DNA from: Myxococcales bacterium
GTDB lineage: Bacteria > Myxococcota_A > Polyangia > Haliangiales > Haliangiaceae
Reading direction: 5' to 3'
Assembly (NCBI GenBank): GCA_016707895.1
Contig: JADJGV010000002.1
Span: 434,001 to 498,000, forward strand
DNA length: 64,000 bases
The position numbers were made by a program, and so were the translations under genes. Shown in pieces: positions 53,748 through 63,303 of the stretch. Each line of letters begins with the position of its first letter. The stretch's first letter is position 1. The notes under the pieces were generated by a model. It made no database searches. It saw nothing but the letters and a program-made list of their open reading frames with translations, and had not been told where the DNA came from.

Positions 53748-56700
53748 ATGCGGGCTCGCTGGCTGTGTCCTACCGTGGCGCTCTGGGTGGCGGCGTGCGG
53801 TCCGTCCGACGGGCCCAACCGGCCGCCGACGGTGGCCGGCAGCCCGGCGACCACCGCGGAGGACGCGCCGGTGACGATCGCGGTCACCGCCGCCGATCCC
53901 GACGGCGACACGCTCGAGTACCGCTACGCGACGCCGGCCCACGGCACCGTGACCGGCAGCGGCGCGTCGTTCATCTACACGCCCGTGGCCGACTACCACG
54001 GCACCGACGCGGTGACGGTGACGGTGCTCGACGGCGAGGCCCAGGCGACCGCGACGATCTCGATCACGGTGACGCCGGTGAACGACGCCCCGGCGGTCGC
54101 CCCCGATACGCTGGTCGCGCTCGAGCACACCGCGCTCGACACCCCGCTGACCACGCTGCTGAGCAACGACGTCGACGTCGACGGCGACCCGCTCGCGGTC
54201 ACCGCGGTGGCCACCGCCTCGACCGGCACCGCCGTCATCGTCGGCGATCAGGTCCGCTACACGCCGCCGGCGGGCTTCCTGGGCGCCGCGACCTTCGACT
54301 ACACGGTGTCGGACGGCCAGGCCACGGGCACCGGCACGGTCACGGTCAACGTCACCGCCGTCGACGATCCCCCGGTCGCCGGCGACGACGCCGCGACCAC
54401 CGTCGAGGACACCGCGCTGCCGCTGACCGCCGCGTCGCTCTTGGCCAACGACACCGATCCCGAGGGCGGGGCGCTGTCGCTCACCGCGGTCGGCAACGCC
54501 ACCAACGGCACCGTCGCGCTCGCCGGCACGACGGTCACGTTCACGCCGGCCGGCGACTTCAACGGCAGCGCGAGCTTCGAGTACACCGTCTCCGACGGCG
54601 TCGGCGCCGACACGGCCACCGTGACCGTGACGATCACCGGCGCACCCGACGCCCCGGTCGCCATCGACGACGCGATCACCGCGACCGAGGACCAGCCGGC
54701 GACGCTCATCGCTGCGACGCTGGCGGCCAACGACACCGACGCCGACGGCGACGCGCTGACGGTGACCGCCGTCGGTGCGCCGAGCGGCGGCGCGGTGGCG
54801 CTGGTCGGCGGCACGATCACCTTCACGCCGGCGCCCAACCTCACCGGCACCGCCGGCTTCGACTACACCGTGTCCGACGGCGCCCGCACCGACGTCGGCC
54901 ACGTCACGGTCACGGTGGGCGCGGTCCCCGACGCCCCGGTCGCCGGCGACGACACCGCCACGGCCGCCGAGGACACGCCGCTGGCCATCACCGGCGCGAC
55001 GCTGACCGCCAACGACGTCGACGTCGACGGCCCGGCGCTGACGGTGACCGCGGTCGCCGGCGCGGTCCACGGCGCCGTGGTGCTGACCGGCGCGACGATC
55101 ACCTTCACGCCCGACGCCGACTACGTCGGCCCCGCCGGCTTCGACTACACGGTCTCGGACGGCGCGCTCAGCGACGTCGGCCACGTCGCGATCACCGTGA
55201 CGCCGGTGAACGATCCGCCGGTGGCGGTCGACGATGTCGCGACCACCGCCGAGGACACCCCGCTGGCCCTGGCCGGGGCGACGCTGGCGGCCAACGACAC
55301 CGACGTCGACGGTCCGGGCCGCACGGTGGTCGCGGTCGCCGCGCCGCAACACGGCACCGTGGCGCTCGCCGGCGGCACCGTGACGTTCACGCCCGAGGCC
55401 AACTACGTCGGCCCGGCGGCGTTCGACTACACCGTGTCCGACGGCAGCTTGGTCGACGTCGGCACCGTCGCCGTCACGGTCACGCCGGTCAACGACGCGC
55501 CGGTGGCGGTCGCCGGTAGCGCCACGACCAACGAGGCGACGCCGGTGGTGATCACGCTGACCGCCACCGACCTCGACTCACCGAGCGTCACGTTCACGCC
55601 GGCGGCGCCGTCGGTGGGCGCGCTCGGCGCGGTCACGCCGGCGGGGCCGTTCAGCGCCACGGTCACCTTCACGCCGCCGCTCGGCTTCGACGGCACCGCG
55701 ACGTTCGCCTTCACCGCGTCGGATGGCGCGCTGACGTCGGCGCCAGCGACGATGGCGATCACCGTCGTCAACGTGCCGGTGTGCAACGACGGCCTGGTCG
55801 AGGGCAGCGAGGGCTGCGACGATCAGGGCAACGCCGCCGGCGACGGCTGCTCGCCGACGTGCGCGGTCGAGGTCGGCTGGACCTGCGCCGGCGCCCCCAG
55901 CGCGTGCGACGAGATCTGCGGCGACGGCATGATGGTCGGCGCCGAGGCCTGCGACGACAACAACCTGATCAGCACCGACGGCTGCACCGCGCAGTGCGTG
56001 CTCGCGCCGCCGTGCGACGGCGCCCGCTTCCCGGGCGGCGACCGCTTCGCCACCAACCCGACCACCGGCGCGTGCTACGTCGGCTTCGACGACGACCTCG
56101 ACAGCCAGGCCGCCGCGCAGGCCGCTTGCGTGGCGGGCGCCGGCCACCTGGCGACGATCACCAGCGCCTTCGAGCAGGGCCTGGTGACTGCGGCCGCCAG
56201 CGACGCCCAGAATCCGTGGATCGGCGCCACCGACGACGCCAACGACACCGACGCGGTCTTCGCGTGGGTGACCGGCGAGCCGTGGGGCTTCGCCAACTTC
56301 GCGCCGGGCCAGCCCGACGACGACGTCGGGGTCGGCGGCAACGGCGAGTGCCTGCACCTGCTCAACGCCGCCGGCCAATGGAACGACACCAACTGCGCCG
56401 CCACCGGCTTCGTGGTCGGCCGGGTGTGCGAGTACGAGCCGCGCTGCGGCGACGGGGTGATCCAGCCGGCGCAGAGCGAGACCTGCGACGACGGCAACAG
56501 CGTCAGCTTCGACGGGTGCTCGGCCACCTGCCGGGTCGAGACGCTGTTCTTCAGCGAGTACGTCGAGGGCTCCGGCGGCACCAACAAGGCGGTCGAGATC
56601 GCCAACCCGTCGCTGACCCCCCGCAACCTGACCGGTTGCTCGCTGCGGCTGTACACCAACGGCTCGCCGACCCCGAGCAACACCGTCGCGCTCACCCAGA

Positions 56701-57047
56701 CGATCGCCGGCGGCGACGTGCTGGTGGTGTGCAACCCGTCGTCGGTCGCCGCGATCCTGGGCCAGTGTGACCTGCAGAGCAACGCGGTGGCCAACTGGAA
56801 CGGCGACGACGCGATCGAGCTGTTCTGCGGTAGCGCCAGCGTCGACGTGGTCGGGCGAGCTCCGGCGTCGATCCGGGCGCGCTGGGGCACCGCGCCGACC
56901 TCGACGCTCGATCAGACGCTGCGTCGCAAGTGCTCGGTGAGCGTCGGCGACGCCAACGGCACCAACGCGTTCAACCCGGCGACGGAGTGGACCAGCCTCG
57001 GCACCAACGTGTTCACCGACCTCGGCGTCCGCTCGTGCAGCCCCTAA
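53748..57047 (+). CDS. multidomain surface lipoprotein: cadherin-like repeats, DUF4215, C-type lectin, lamin-tail domain
   Basis: 1099 residues. The lipoprotein signal ends at WVAAC (Cys 17). Residues ~25–680 hold about seven ~95-residue cadherin-like/VCBS units (PVAGDDAATTVEDTALPLTA, LLANDTDPEG, FTPAGDFNGSASFEYTVSDG). DUF4215 Cys repeats follow (~680–745), then a C-type-lectin-like domain (~760–895: CYVGFDDDLDSQAAAQAAC, WIGATDD, ECLHLLNAAGQWNDTNC) and another DUF4215 unit. The C-terminal lamin-tail-like domain begins FFSEYVEGSGGTNKAVEIAN. The whole suggests a cell-surface adhesin binding glycans or matrix; partners are unknown. Confidence 0.88.
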   Translation: MRARWLCPTVALWVAACGPSDGPNRPPTVAGSPATTAEDAPVTIAVTAADPDGDTLEYRYATPAHGTVTGSGASFIYTPVADYHGTDAVTVTVLDGEAQATATISITVTPVNDAPAVAPDTLVALEHTALDTPLTTLLSNDVDVDGDPLAVTAVATASTGTAVIVGDQVRYTPPAGFLGAATFDYTVSDGQATGTGTVTVNVTAVDDPPVAGDDAATTVEDTALPLTAASLLANDTDPEGGALSLTAVGNATNGTVALAGTTVTFTPAGDFNGSASFEYTVSDGVGADTATVTVTITGAPDAPVAIDDAITATEDQPATLIAATLAANDTDADGDALTVTAVGAPSGGAVALVGGTITFTPAPNLTGTAGFDYTVSDGARTDVGHVTVTVGAVPDAPVAGDDTATAAEDTPLAITGATLTANDVDVDGPALTVTAVAGAVHGAVVLTGATITFTPDADYVGPAGFDYTVSDGALSDVGHVAITVTPVNDPPVAVDDVATTAEDTPLALAGATLAANDTDVDGPGRTVVAVAAPQHGTVALAGGTVTFTPEANYVGPAAFDYTVSDGSLVDVGTVAVTVTPVNDAPVAVAGSATTNEATPVVITLTATDLDSPSVTFTPAAPSVGALGAVTPAGPFSATVTFTPPLGFDGTATFAFTASDGALTSAPATMAITVVNVPVCNDGLVEGSEGCDDQGNAAGDGCSPTCAVEVGWTCAGAPSACDEICGDGMMVGAEACDDNNLISTDGCTAQCVLAPPCDGARFPGGDRFATNPTTGACYVGFDDDLDSQAAAQAACVAGAGHLATITSAFEQGLVTAAASDAQNPWIGATDDANDTDAVFAWVTGEPWGFANFAPGQPDDDVGVGGNGECLHLLNAAGQWNDTNCAATGFVVGRVCEYEPRCGDGVIQPAQSETCDDGNSVSFDGCSATCRVETLFFSEYVEGSGGTNKAVEIANPSLTPRNLTGCSLRLYTNGSPTPSNTVALTQTIAGGDVLVVCNPSSVAAILGQCDLQSNAVANWNGDDAIELFCGSASVDVVGRAPASIRARWGTAPTSTLDQTLRRKCSVSVGDANGTNAFNPATEWTSLGTNVFTDLGVRSCSP

Positions 57048-57063
57048 CCCGTCGGGCCTCGCG

Positions 57064-57945
57064 CTACTGCAGGTCGGCGGCCGTGCGCGGCAGCAGCTGG
57101 AAGTTCATCCGCTGCGCGTAGACGCCGGTGATCGACGCGAACGCCTGGCCTGCGGTGGCCGGCACGGGGCCGGCGTTGGGGTAGACGAACGCGCGGATCG
57201 CGAGGCTTCCGGCGCCGCCGGCGGTCTTGACCACCCGGAACTCGCCGGTGGTGCCGTCGGTCGCGGCGGGCGCGGTGACGTTGGTGACCCGCATCAGCAC
57301 GCCCTCGTAGATCTCGGCGGACGCGCCGGGCTGATCGCCCGCGGTCACGTCGTCGGTGTCGGTGGCCAGCGCGTCGAAGGTGAGCGCGCCGGTCGGGATC
57401 ACCAGCGGCGTCGGCGCGGTGCCGCAGCTGCCCGCGGGCTCGAGCGTGAACGCGGTCGGCGTGACCAGCTCGGTGTCGTCCTGGAACTCGAGCGTGTTGC
57501 CGGTCAGCGTGATGCAGTCGCCGATCTGGATCGCCTCCAGGCCAGGGAACTGCGCGACCTCGGCGGTCGAGATGAACAGCTGCACGCCCGCGTACTGCGG
57601 GTAGGTGTGGCCGCCGGTGGTGACGCCGTCGGGCTCTTGCACGAAGGCCAGCAGGTTGCCGGGTGGGGTGATGCGCAGCGCGGTGACGAACACCTTGTCG
57701 ATCGTCGCCGCGGCGCCGGTCGGCACCGTGCCGTCCTGCAGCTCCTGGATGCTGCGGACCGCGACCGGCGGCGCGTCGATCGCGAGCGGCGCGTCGATCG
57801 CGGCCGCGTCGATCGCGGGCGGCGCGTCGATCCGCACCGCGGCGTCGATCGCGACCGCGTCGTCGCCGCCGCACGCGGCCAGCCCGAGGGCTGCCACGAT
57901 CGTGCCCGCCCGCAACCAGGTCGAGTGCTCGCCGTTCTGCGTCAT
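57064..57945 (-). CDS. lipoprotein with OB-fold-like domain
   Basis: 293 residues from the ATG at 57945, preceded by GGAGGAG. The signal ends at LAAC, followed by a run of 'IDAP' units (AVRIDAPPAIDAAAIDAP), the clade's usual spacer. The mature domain (TIDKVFVTALRITPPGNLLAFVQEP, YAGVQLFISTAEVAQFPGL, IQIGDCITLTGNTLEFQDD) is all-beta and resembles OB-fold domains found with secreted nucleases and lamin-tail proteins. The neighbouring plus-strand protein carries a lamin-tail domain, and the two genes converge. Confidence 0.8.
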   Translation of the reverse strand: MTQNGEHSTWLRAGTIVAALGLAACGGDDAVAIDAAVRIDAPPAIDAAAIDAPLAIDAPPVAVRSIQELQDGTVPTGAAATIDKVFVTALRITPPGNLLAFVQEPDGVTTGGHTYPQYAGVQLFISTAEVAQFPGLEAIQIGDCITLTGNTLEFQDDTELVTPTAFTLEPAGSCGTAPTPLVIPTGALTFDALATDTDDVTAGDQPGASAEIYEGVLMRVTNVTAPAATDGTTGEFRVVKTAGGAGSLAIRAFVYPNAGPVPATAGQAFASITGVYAQRMNFQLLPRTAADLQ

Positions 57946-58010
57946 GCCTGTCTCCTCCGCAACTGCAACCACGAATCGCCCGACGCGGCGCGCGTCGGAT
58001 CCCCCGTCCG

Positions 58011-58478
58011 GTGACGGTATCATGCCGGTGGCGGCGTCGAGCGTCGATAGACGGCGGCACGCGGCGCGGGGTCCCGGGAGTCCCGGGCCTGGTGGGGGCG
58101 GGCGCGACCAGCGCCCAGTCGGCGTCCCCGACGCTGCCGGTGTGGCCGGGGCACGTCGAAGGTGGGCCCGTGCAGGTCGACGCGCTGGACGTCGACGCCG
58201 ACCTGCTGCGCTCGGCGCTCGCGCCAGCGGGCGCCAGCTACGTGACGGCGCCGTCCGGGAAGGCGATCACCGGCCGGGTCCAGGTCGCGAAGCGCGCCGA
58301 CGCCATGGCCGCGCTGGTCGCGCACGAGCCGTCGCTGGCGATCACGCCGCGGCCGATGCGCGGCGGCGGTCCCACGGTCGACCTCGACTTCCACGCGGCG
58401 TCGACGCGCGATGTGTACCAGATGCTGGCCGACGTCCTGCGCACCAACATCGTGGTGGTGGTGCCGCGACCGACCTGA
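58011..58478 (+). pseudogene. STN/secretin-N-like remnant
   Basis: 155 codons as read. From about residue 45 it is plausible protein: VQVDALDVDADLLRSALAPAG, then VAKRADAMAALVAHEPSLAI and VDLDFHAASTRDVYQMLADVL followed by RTNIVVVVP. These are two copies of the beta-alpha pattern of STN/secretin N-domains. The N-terminus lacks a signal peptide in this frame and the frame stops abruptly, so the gene seems broken at both ends. No secretin channel domain follows. Confidence 0.4.
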
Positions 58479-59209
58479 CGCCGGGCAGCGCAAGCGGCTG
58501 CGGCGTGCCGCCGAGGTCGCGCGCGCCACGGGCGGCGACGACAACCAGCCCGCGGGTGGGGTGGGGGCGAGCGCCCCGCCGCGGCCGGCCACCGGCGAGC
58601 GGCTCGCCGCGCGAGACGTGGGCGGCAGTGGCGAGCCGCCGCGCGCTCGCGGCCCGCTCGCCGGCCGACGCTGCGCGACGCGTCGGTGATGTGCGGCGCC
58701 GGCCGCCGGTCGTGCTGAGCGAACGAGGTCGCCACCAAACGGCGCTCGCCACGCGCATGACCGGCGGCGTCGGGGCGCGGGCGCGCGCGCGCGCGGGGGG
58801 GGGGGGGGGGCCGCTGGCGCGTCGACGCCGGACGGGTGCGGGCCCCGCGCGCGCGGTCGCACGCGGCCCGCGGCGGCGGCCGGCCGCGCGTACTGCCGCC
58901 GGCGGCGCGGGGAGGCGGCGACGGCTGGACGCACGCGGCCCAGCGAGGGCGGCAGGCGGATCGAGGGACGGACGGCAGGCGCGGGCGTGGCCGGGGCGTC
59001 GGGCGCCGGTGCGCCGCGGCGACGGCCGACGGCGCGCGCGCCTGACGCACGACGGGGTTCCGGGTCTGGACCCAGGGGCGGCCGGTGGTCACCGATGACG
59101 GCGAGCGGCTCGACGTCATCGTCGCGCCCGGCGAGGTCCAGGTCCGCGGCGGCACGACGCTGCGGCTGGCGCCGCGCGCTCCGTAGCGCCGCGCGCGGGC
59201 AGCCCCGCC
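58479..59209. other. 731-bp stretch without an intact gene
   Basis: Extremely GC-rich, with GC dinucleotide and G homopolymer runs and no convincing codon pattern. Only the end, 59046–59186 on the plus strand, looks coding: a 46-codon fragment with GRPVVTDDGERLDVIVAP and GEVQVRGGTTLRLAP and a natural stop, possibly the tail of the broken gene upstream. Confidence 0.5.
58795..58810 (+). repeat. 16-base G homopolymer preceded by a GC run
   Basis: G16 directly after an alternating GC tract. It is the longest homopolymer in the window and lies inside the non-coding or broken region. Confidence 0.9.
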
Positions 59210-60088
59210 TCAGCCCGGGTAGCGGACGATCGCGCGCAGCTCGCTCGGGGCCGGCAGGTCGGCGTCGCGGAAGGCGCGGGCCATCGCGACCGGGCTGCCG
59301 TAGCCGACGCGGTCGGCGACCTCGGCAACCGACGCGTCGGGCGCGCTCAGCAGGAGCAGCGCGGCGCGCAGCCGCAGGATGCGGGTGATCTGCCGGAAGT
59401 CGCCGCCGAACAGATCGAACTCCTTGGCCATCGCCTTCAGCTCGCGCCGCACCTGCCGGCTCGAGCGGCCGCTGGTCGCGGCCACCTGATCGATCGTGAT
59501 CGCGGTGGCGTAGGCGTCGTAGGCCGGCGTGATGGCCTGCCACAGCCGGGTCAGCGCCGGCGGCTCGTCGAGCGTCAGCGTGGGCGGCGCGGCCAGCACG
59601 CCGTCGGCGACCAGCCCGGCCAGCGCGGCCTGCACCGGCGGCAGCGGCGCCACGCCCGCCGCGGGGGTGCCGGCCAGCGCGATCAGCGCGTCGACGGCGG
59701 CCCAGGTCGTCGGGGCCAGCGGCCGCGGCCCGGCCGCGAGGCCGATCGGCCCCTTCACCAGCGCGCGCGCCAGCCGCAGCTCGACCGCGACCGAGCGCTC
59801 GCCCCAGCTGCGGAACCAGTGCGCGCCGCGGGTCGGGCGCTCGAGCTCGGTCTCGGCCATCACCCACAGGCCGCGCGTGGCGACGGTGACCTCGCCGGTC
59901 GTGAGCATGCCCGCCGCGAGCGCGTAGACCGTCACCACGTCGCGCACCACCGGGCTCGGCGGCGCGAACCGCGAGTCGAACAACAGCCGCCGCTTGTCCA
60001 TGACGTGCATGCGCACGGTGCGGTCGAAGAACAGCGCCGAGCGGACCTGGGCGCCGGCGAAGTCGGTCTGGCTGGCGGCGAACAGCAT
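59210..60088 (-). CDS. AraC-family transcriptional regulator
   Basis: 292 residues from the ATG at 60088 (an upstream in-frame GTG at 60112 is the alternative). The C-terminal ~100 residues are the two AraC HTHs: ITIDQVAATSGRSSRQVRRELKAMAKEF, then LRLRAALLLLSAPDASVAEVADRVGYGSPVAMARAF in effect. The N-terminal part may bind an effector but shows no clear cupin pattern. It is divergent from the rhomboid gene with a 62-bp gap, so that gene may be a target. Confidence 0.82.
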   Translation of the reverse strand: MLFAASQTDFAGAQVRSALFFDRTVRMHVMDKRRLLFDSRFAPPSPVVRDVVTVYALAAGMLTTGEVTVATRGLWVMAETELERPTRGAHWFRSWGERSVAVELRLARALVKGPIGLAAGPRPLAPTTWAAVDALIALAGTPAAGVAPLPPVQAALAGLVADGVLAAPPTLTLDEPPALTRLWQAITPAYDAYATAITIDQVAATSGRSSRQVRRELKAMAKEFDLFGGDFRQITRILRLRAALLLLSAPDASVAEVADRVGYGSPVAMARAFRDADLPAPSELRAIVRYPG

Positions 60089-60150
60089 CGACGACGGCGA
60101 GGGTCGTAGCACGCGGGGCCGCGCCCGAGCGCGCGTGCTACGGTCGACGC

Positions 60151-60785
60151 ATGGCGAAGCTGCGCGTGTCCTACAACGCCCCGGTGGTGCTCACCTTCGC
60201 GCTGGCGGCGGTGATCGTGCAGCTGTTGCCCGACCGCACCCAGGCCTACTTCGTCGCGCACCCCACGCTCGACGGCTGGCGCGCGTACCCGGGACGTTCA
60301 CGCACATCCTCGGCCACGCGGGCTGGGATCACCTGCTGGCCAACTTCTCGATCATCCTGATCATCGGCCCGATCCTCGAGGAGCGGCACGGCTCGGCGTC
60401 GCTGCTGGCGATGATCGCCGTGACGGCGCTGATCACCGGCTTGGTCAACGCGGCGTTCTTCAACCAGTACCTGGTGGCGCCAGCGGCATCGCGTCTGGCG
60501 ATGGTCATCCTGGGCTCGGTGGCCAACATCAAGGGCCGGCGAGATCCCGCTGACCTTCATCGCGGTGGCCGCGCTGTTCGCGGGCCGCGAGGTCGTCGCC
60601 GCGTTCAAGGACGATCAGGTCCGCAGGGCGCGCACCTGATCGGCGGCACGGTCGGCGGTGCGTTTGGATTCTCGGCGCTGGCCCAAGCGCTGCGCGGCGG
60701 CACCTGCGCTGCGACGCCGGCGCCGGCGCCGCGGCCGGTGGGCGCGTCCGGGCGGCAAGCCGCCGGCGTGACGCCGCGATCGTAG
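60151..60785 (+). pseudogene. rhomboid-family intramembrane protease, read in three frames
   Basis: The start MAKLRVSYNAPVVLTFALAA is in frame. The protein then jumps frame near 60290 (to GTFTHILGHAGWDHLLANFS), near 60476 for the catalytic GASGIA, near 60501 (AMVILGSVANIK), near 60538 (GEIPLTFIAVAALFAGREVV) and near 60627 (GAHLIGGTVGGAFGF, with the catalytic His). Together they give a complete GlpG-like core with Ser and His retained. Retention of all motifs with five shifts in ~350 bases fits sequence error better than decay. The likely function is intramembrane serine proteolysis. Confidence 0.65.
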
Positions 60786-60799
60786 TAAGGTGCGCGCCC

Positions 60800-61816
60800 A
60801 TGAAGCGCACCATCGGACTCGCACTCGCGTTGACCGCCGCCGTCGCCGGCGGCTGCAAGAAGAAGGACAAGGACGCCGGCGCTGGCGCTGGCACCGCGGC
60901 CGGCACCGCCGCGGGCACCGGCTCCGCCGCGGGCACTGGCACGGGCACCGGCGCGGGCACCGGCACCGCCGCGCCGGCGATCGACGCTGCGGCCGCCCCG
61001 GCGACGCTGCCCCACTACATGGACGGCCTGGCCACGCCGGAGTCGGTGCTGTACGACGCCGCCAACGATCGCTACCTGGTGTCGAACATCAACGGCACGC
61101 CGTTCGCGGCCGACGACAACGGCTTCATCTCCGAGCTGAGCCCCGACGGCCAGACCAAGAAGCTGAAGTTCATCGACGGCGCCGCCGCCGACGTGACGCT
61201 GAACGCGCCCAAGGGCATGGCGATCGTCGGCGGCACGCTGTACGTCGCCGACATCAGCGTGGTGCGGCAGTTCGACCTGGCGACCGGCGCCGCCAAGGGC
61301 GAGATCAAGGTCGACGGCGCGGCGTTCCTCAACGACGTCGCGGCGACCGCCGACGGCGGCGTGGTCGTGACCGACACCTCGGTCGACGAGAAGTTCGCGT
61401 CGCTCGGCAACGACGCGATCTACAAGATCGGCGCCGACGGCAAGGTCAGCACGGTCATCAAGGACAAGGCGCTGGGCGGCCCCAACGGCGTCTCGGTCGC
61501 CGCCGACGGCACGCTGTGGGTGGTGAGCTTCAGCTCGGGCGAGATCGCCGCGGTCGACGCCAAGGGCGTCAAGCAGCCGGGGCAGAAGCTGCCCAAGGGC
61601 CAGCTCGACGGCATCGAGGCGCTGGCCGGCGGCGACTACCTGGTGTCGAGCTGGGAGGGCGGCGCGGTCTACCGCGGCAAGCCCGGCGGCGAGTGGAAGC
61701 CGGTGGCCGAGAACCTGAAGGCGCCGGCCGACATCGGCGTCGACAGCAAGCGCGGCTGGCTGCTGATCCCGCTGTTCACCGAGAACATGGTGCACTCGGC
61801 CGCGATCGCGCCGTGA
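60800..61816 (+). CDS. lipoprotein with SMP-30/NHL-like beta-propeller
   Basis: 338 residues. The lipoprotein signal ends at VAGGC (Cys 19), then a Lys/Asp and Gly/Ala/Thr-rich spacer (TGTGTGAGTGTA). The folded part has propeller repeats: ATPESVLYDAANDRYLVSN, LNAPKGMAIVGGTLYVADI, LNDVAATADGGVVVTDT, GGPNGVSVAADGTLWVVSF and LDGIEALAGGDYLVSSW. This is the six-bladed SMP-30/gluconolactonase type. A catalytic metal site is not evident by eye. TAAGGT lies eight bases before the ATG. Confidence 0.82.
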   Translation: MKRTIGLALALTAAVAGGCKKKDKDAGAGAGTAAGTAAGTGSAAGTGTGTGAGTGTAAPAIDAAAAPATLPHYMDGLATPESVLYDAANDRYLVSNINGTPFAADDNGFISELSPDGQTKKLKFIDGAAADVTLNAPKGMAIVGGTLYVADISVVRQFDLATGAAKGEIKVDGAAFLNDVAATADGGVVVTDTSVDEKFASLGNDAIYKIGADGKVSTVIKDKALGGPNGVSVAADGTLWVVSFSSGEIAAVDAKGVKQPGQKLPKGQLDGIEALAGGDYLVSSWEGGAVYRGKPGGEWKPVAENLKAPADIGVDSKRGWLLIPLFTENMVHSAAIAP

Positions 61817-61827
61817 GCGCGGCCTGA

Positions 61828-63266
61828 TCAGCCGTCGTCGGACGCGGGCGGCGTGGCCGTGACGATGCGGTTGCGCCCGCTGCGCTTGGCCGCGTAGAGC
61901 CGCTCGTCGGCGCGGGCCAGCAGCGTCGCCGGGTCGCCGCCGTCGTCGGGGAACTGGGCGACCCCGCACGAGTACGTGTAGCGCGGCAGCTCGGGCGTCC
62001 CTGGGCGCTCGGCCAGCTTGGCCCGCAGCCCGTCCAGCACGCCGGCGGCCTGCTCGGCGGTGGCGCGGCGCATGACGACGACGAACTCCTCGCCGCCGTA
62101 GCGGCCGACCAGGTCGTTGCCGCGCAGGCGCTCGGCCAGCACCTTGGCGATGTCGCGCAGCACGGCGTCGCCGACCAGGTGGCCGTGCTGGTCGTTGACC
62201 TGCTTGAAGTAGTCGACGTCGAGCAGCGCCACCGCGACGCGCTCGCCCGCCGCCGCGCCGTAGGCCAGCGCCGCCGCCAGCTGCTCGAGCGCGAACCGCC
62301 GGTTGAAGATGCCGGTCAGCCCGTCGCGGATCGCCAGGTCGCGCAGGTGGGCCTCGCTGGCGCGCAGCGCCGCCTCGGCCCGCCGCTGCAGCGTCACGTC
62401 GCGGAAGCTCCACACCCGACCGACGATGTCGCCGCGCAGCCGCTGCGGGCGGCCGGTGCGCTCGAACACCCGGCCGTCGAGCAGCTGGATCACGTCGACG
62501 GTGTCGGCGTCGGGCGTGGCCAGGATGTCGGTGGCGCCGGCCAGGAACCGGTCGAGCTGGTTGGTCCGCTGCGCCATGTGGACCTGCATCAGGTCGACGT
62601 CGCGCGGCGGCGTCTCCAGGCCCCACATCTCGAGGAAGCGGCGGTTGAACGCCACCACCTTCTGGCCGTCGATCGCGACGATGCCCTCGCCGGTCGACTC
62701 GAGCGTCGCGGCCAGCAGCGCCTCGCGCCGCGCCCGCTGCGCCAGCTCGAGCGCCAGCGAGGTCAGGCTGGCGAGGAACGCCGCGTCGCGCTGCTCGGAG
62801 GTGGTCCACGCGCGCGCGCCGCCGACGTGCTCGTTGCACACCACGCCGACCAGCGCGCCGCCGGTGCGCAGCGGCGCGTCGAGCAGCGCGCCGATCGTCA
62901 GCGGCGTCAGGTAGCCGGCCGAGAACTCGCTGGTGCGCGGATCGGCGTGAGCGTCGATCGCCGCGATCGGCTCCTCGCTGGTCAGCGCCGCGAAGTAGCG
63001 CGGGTAGTCGGTGGCGGCCAGCACGACGCCGCTGGCGTGGACGCCGCGGTCGCGCTCGTACAGGTCGGCGCAGCGCAGGCTCTGGCGATCGTCGCTCAGC
63101 AGCCCACGCTGCAGCGGGCCACGCCGATGGCGGTGCACCCGGTCTCGGTGATCGCGCGGATCGCGCCGTCGGGATCCCCCTCGTAGCGGCGCCAGACCCG
63201 CGCCAGCTCCGACAGCGCGTCGGCCGACGTCGGCGGCGTGGGCTCGGCGTGATCGGGCGGGGACAA
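61828..63266 (-). CDS. GAF–PAS–GGDEF diguanylate cyclase, frame break in the GAF domain
   Basis: About 480 residues when joined. The C-terminal GGDEF domain is complete with GGEEF in the active loop (GRYGGEEFVVV), DVDYFKQVNDQHGH and RADERLYAAKRSGRNR. A PAS-like domain (LESTGEGIVAIDGQKVVAFNRRFLEMWG) precedes it, with a GAF domain before that. The frame changes near 63113–63120: GCTAIGVARCSV upstream continues as LLSDDRQSLRCADLYERD in another frame. A TTG at 63266 with TACACT seven bases upstream is the likely start. It should make c-di-GMP if the frame is intact in the cell. Confidence 0.8.
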
Positions 63267-63303
63267 CCTCACCAGTGTAGCCGAAGACGCGCCGGGCCGG
63301 CGC

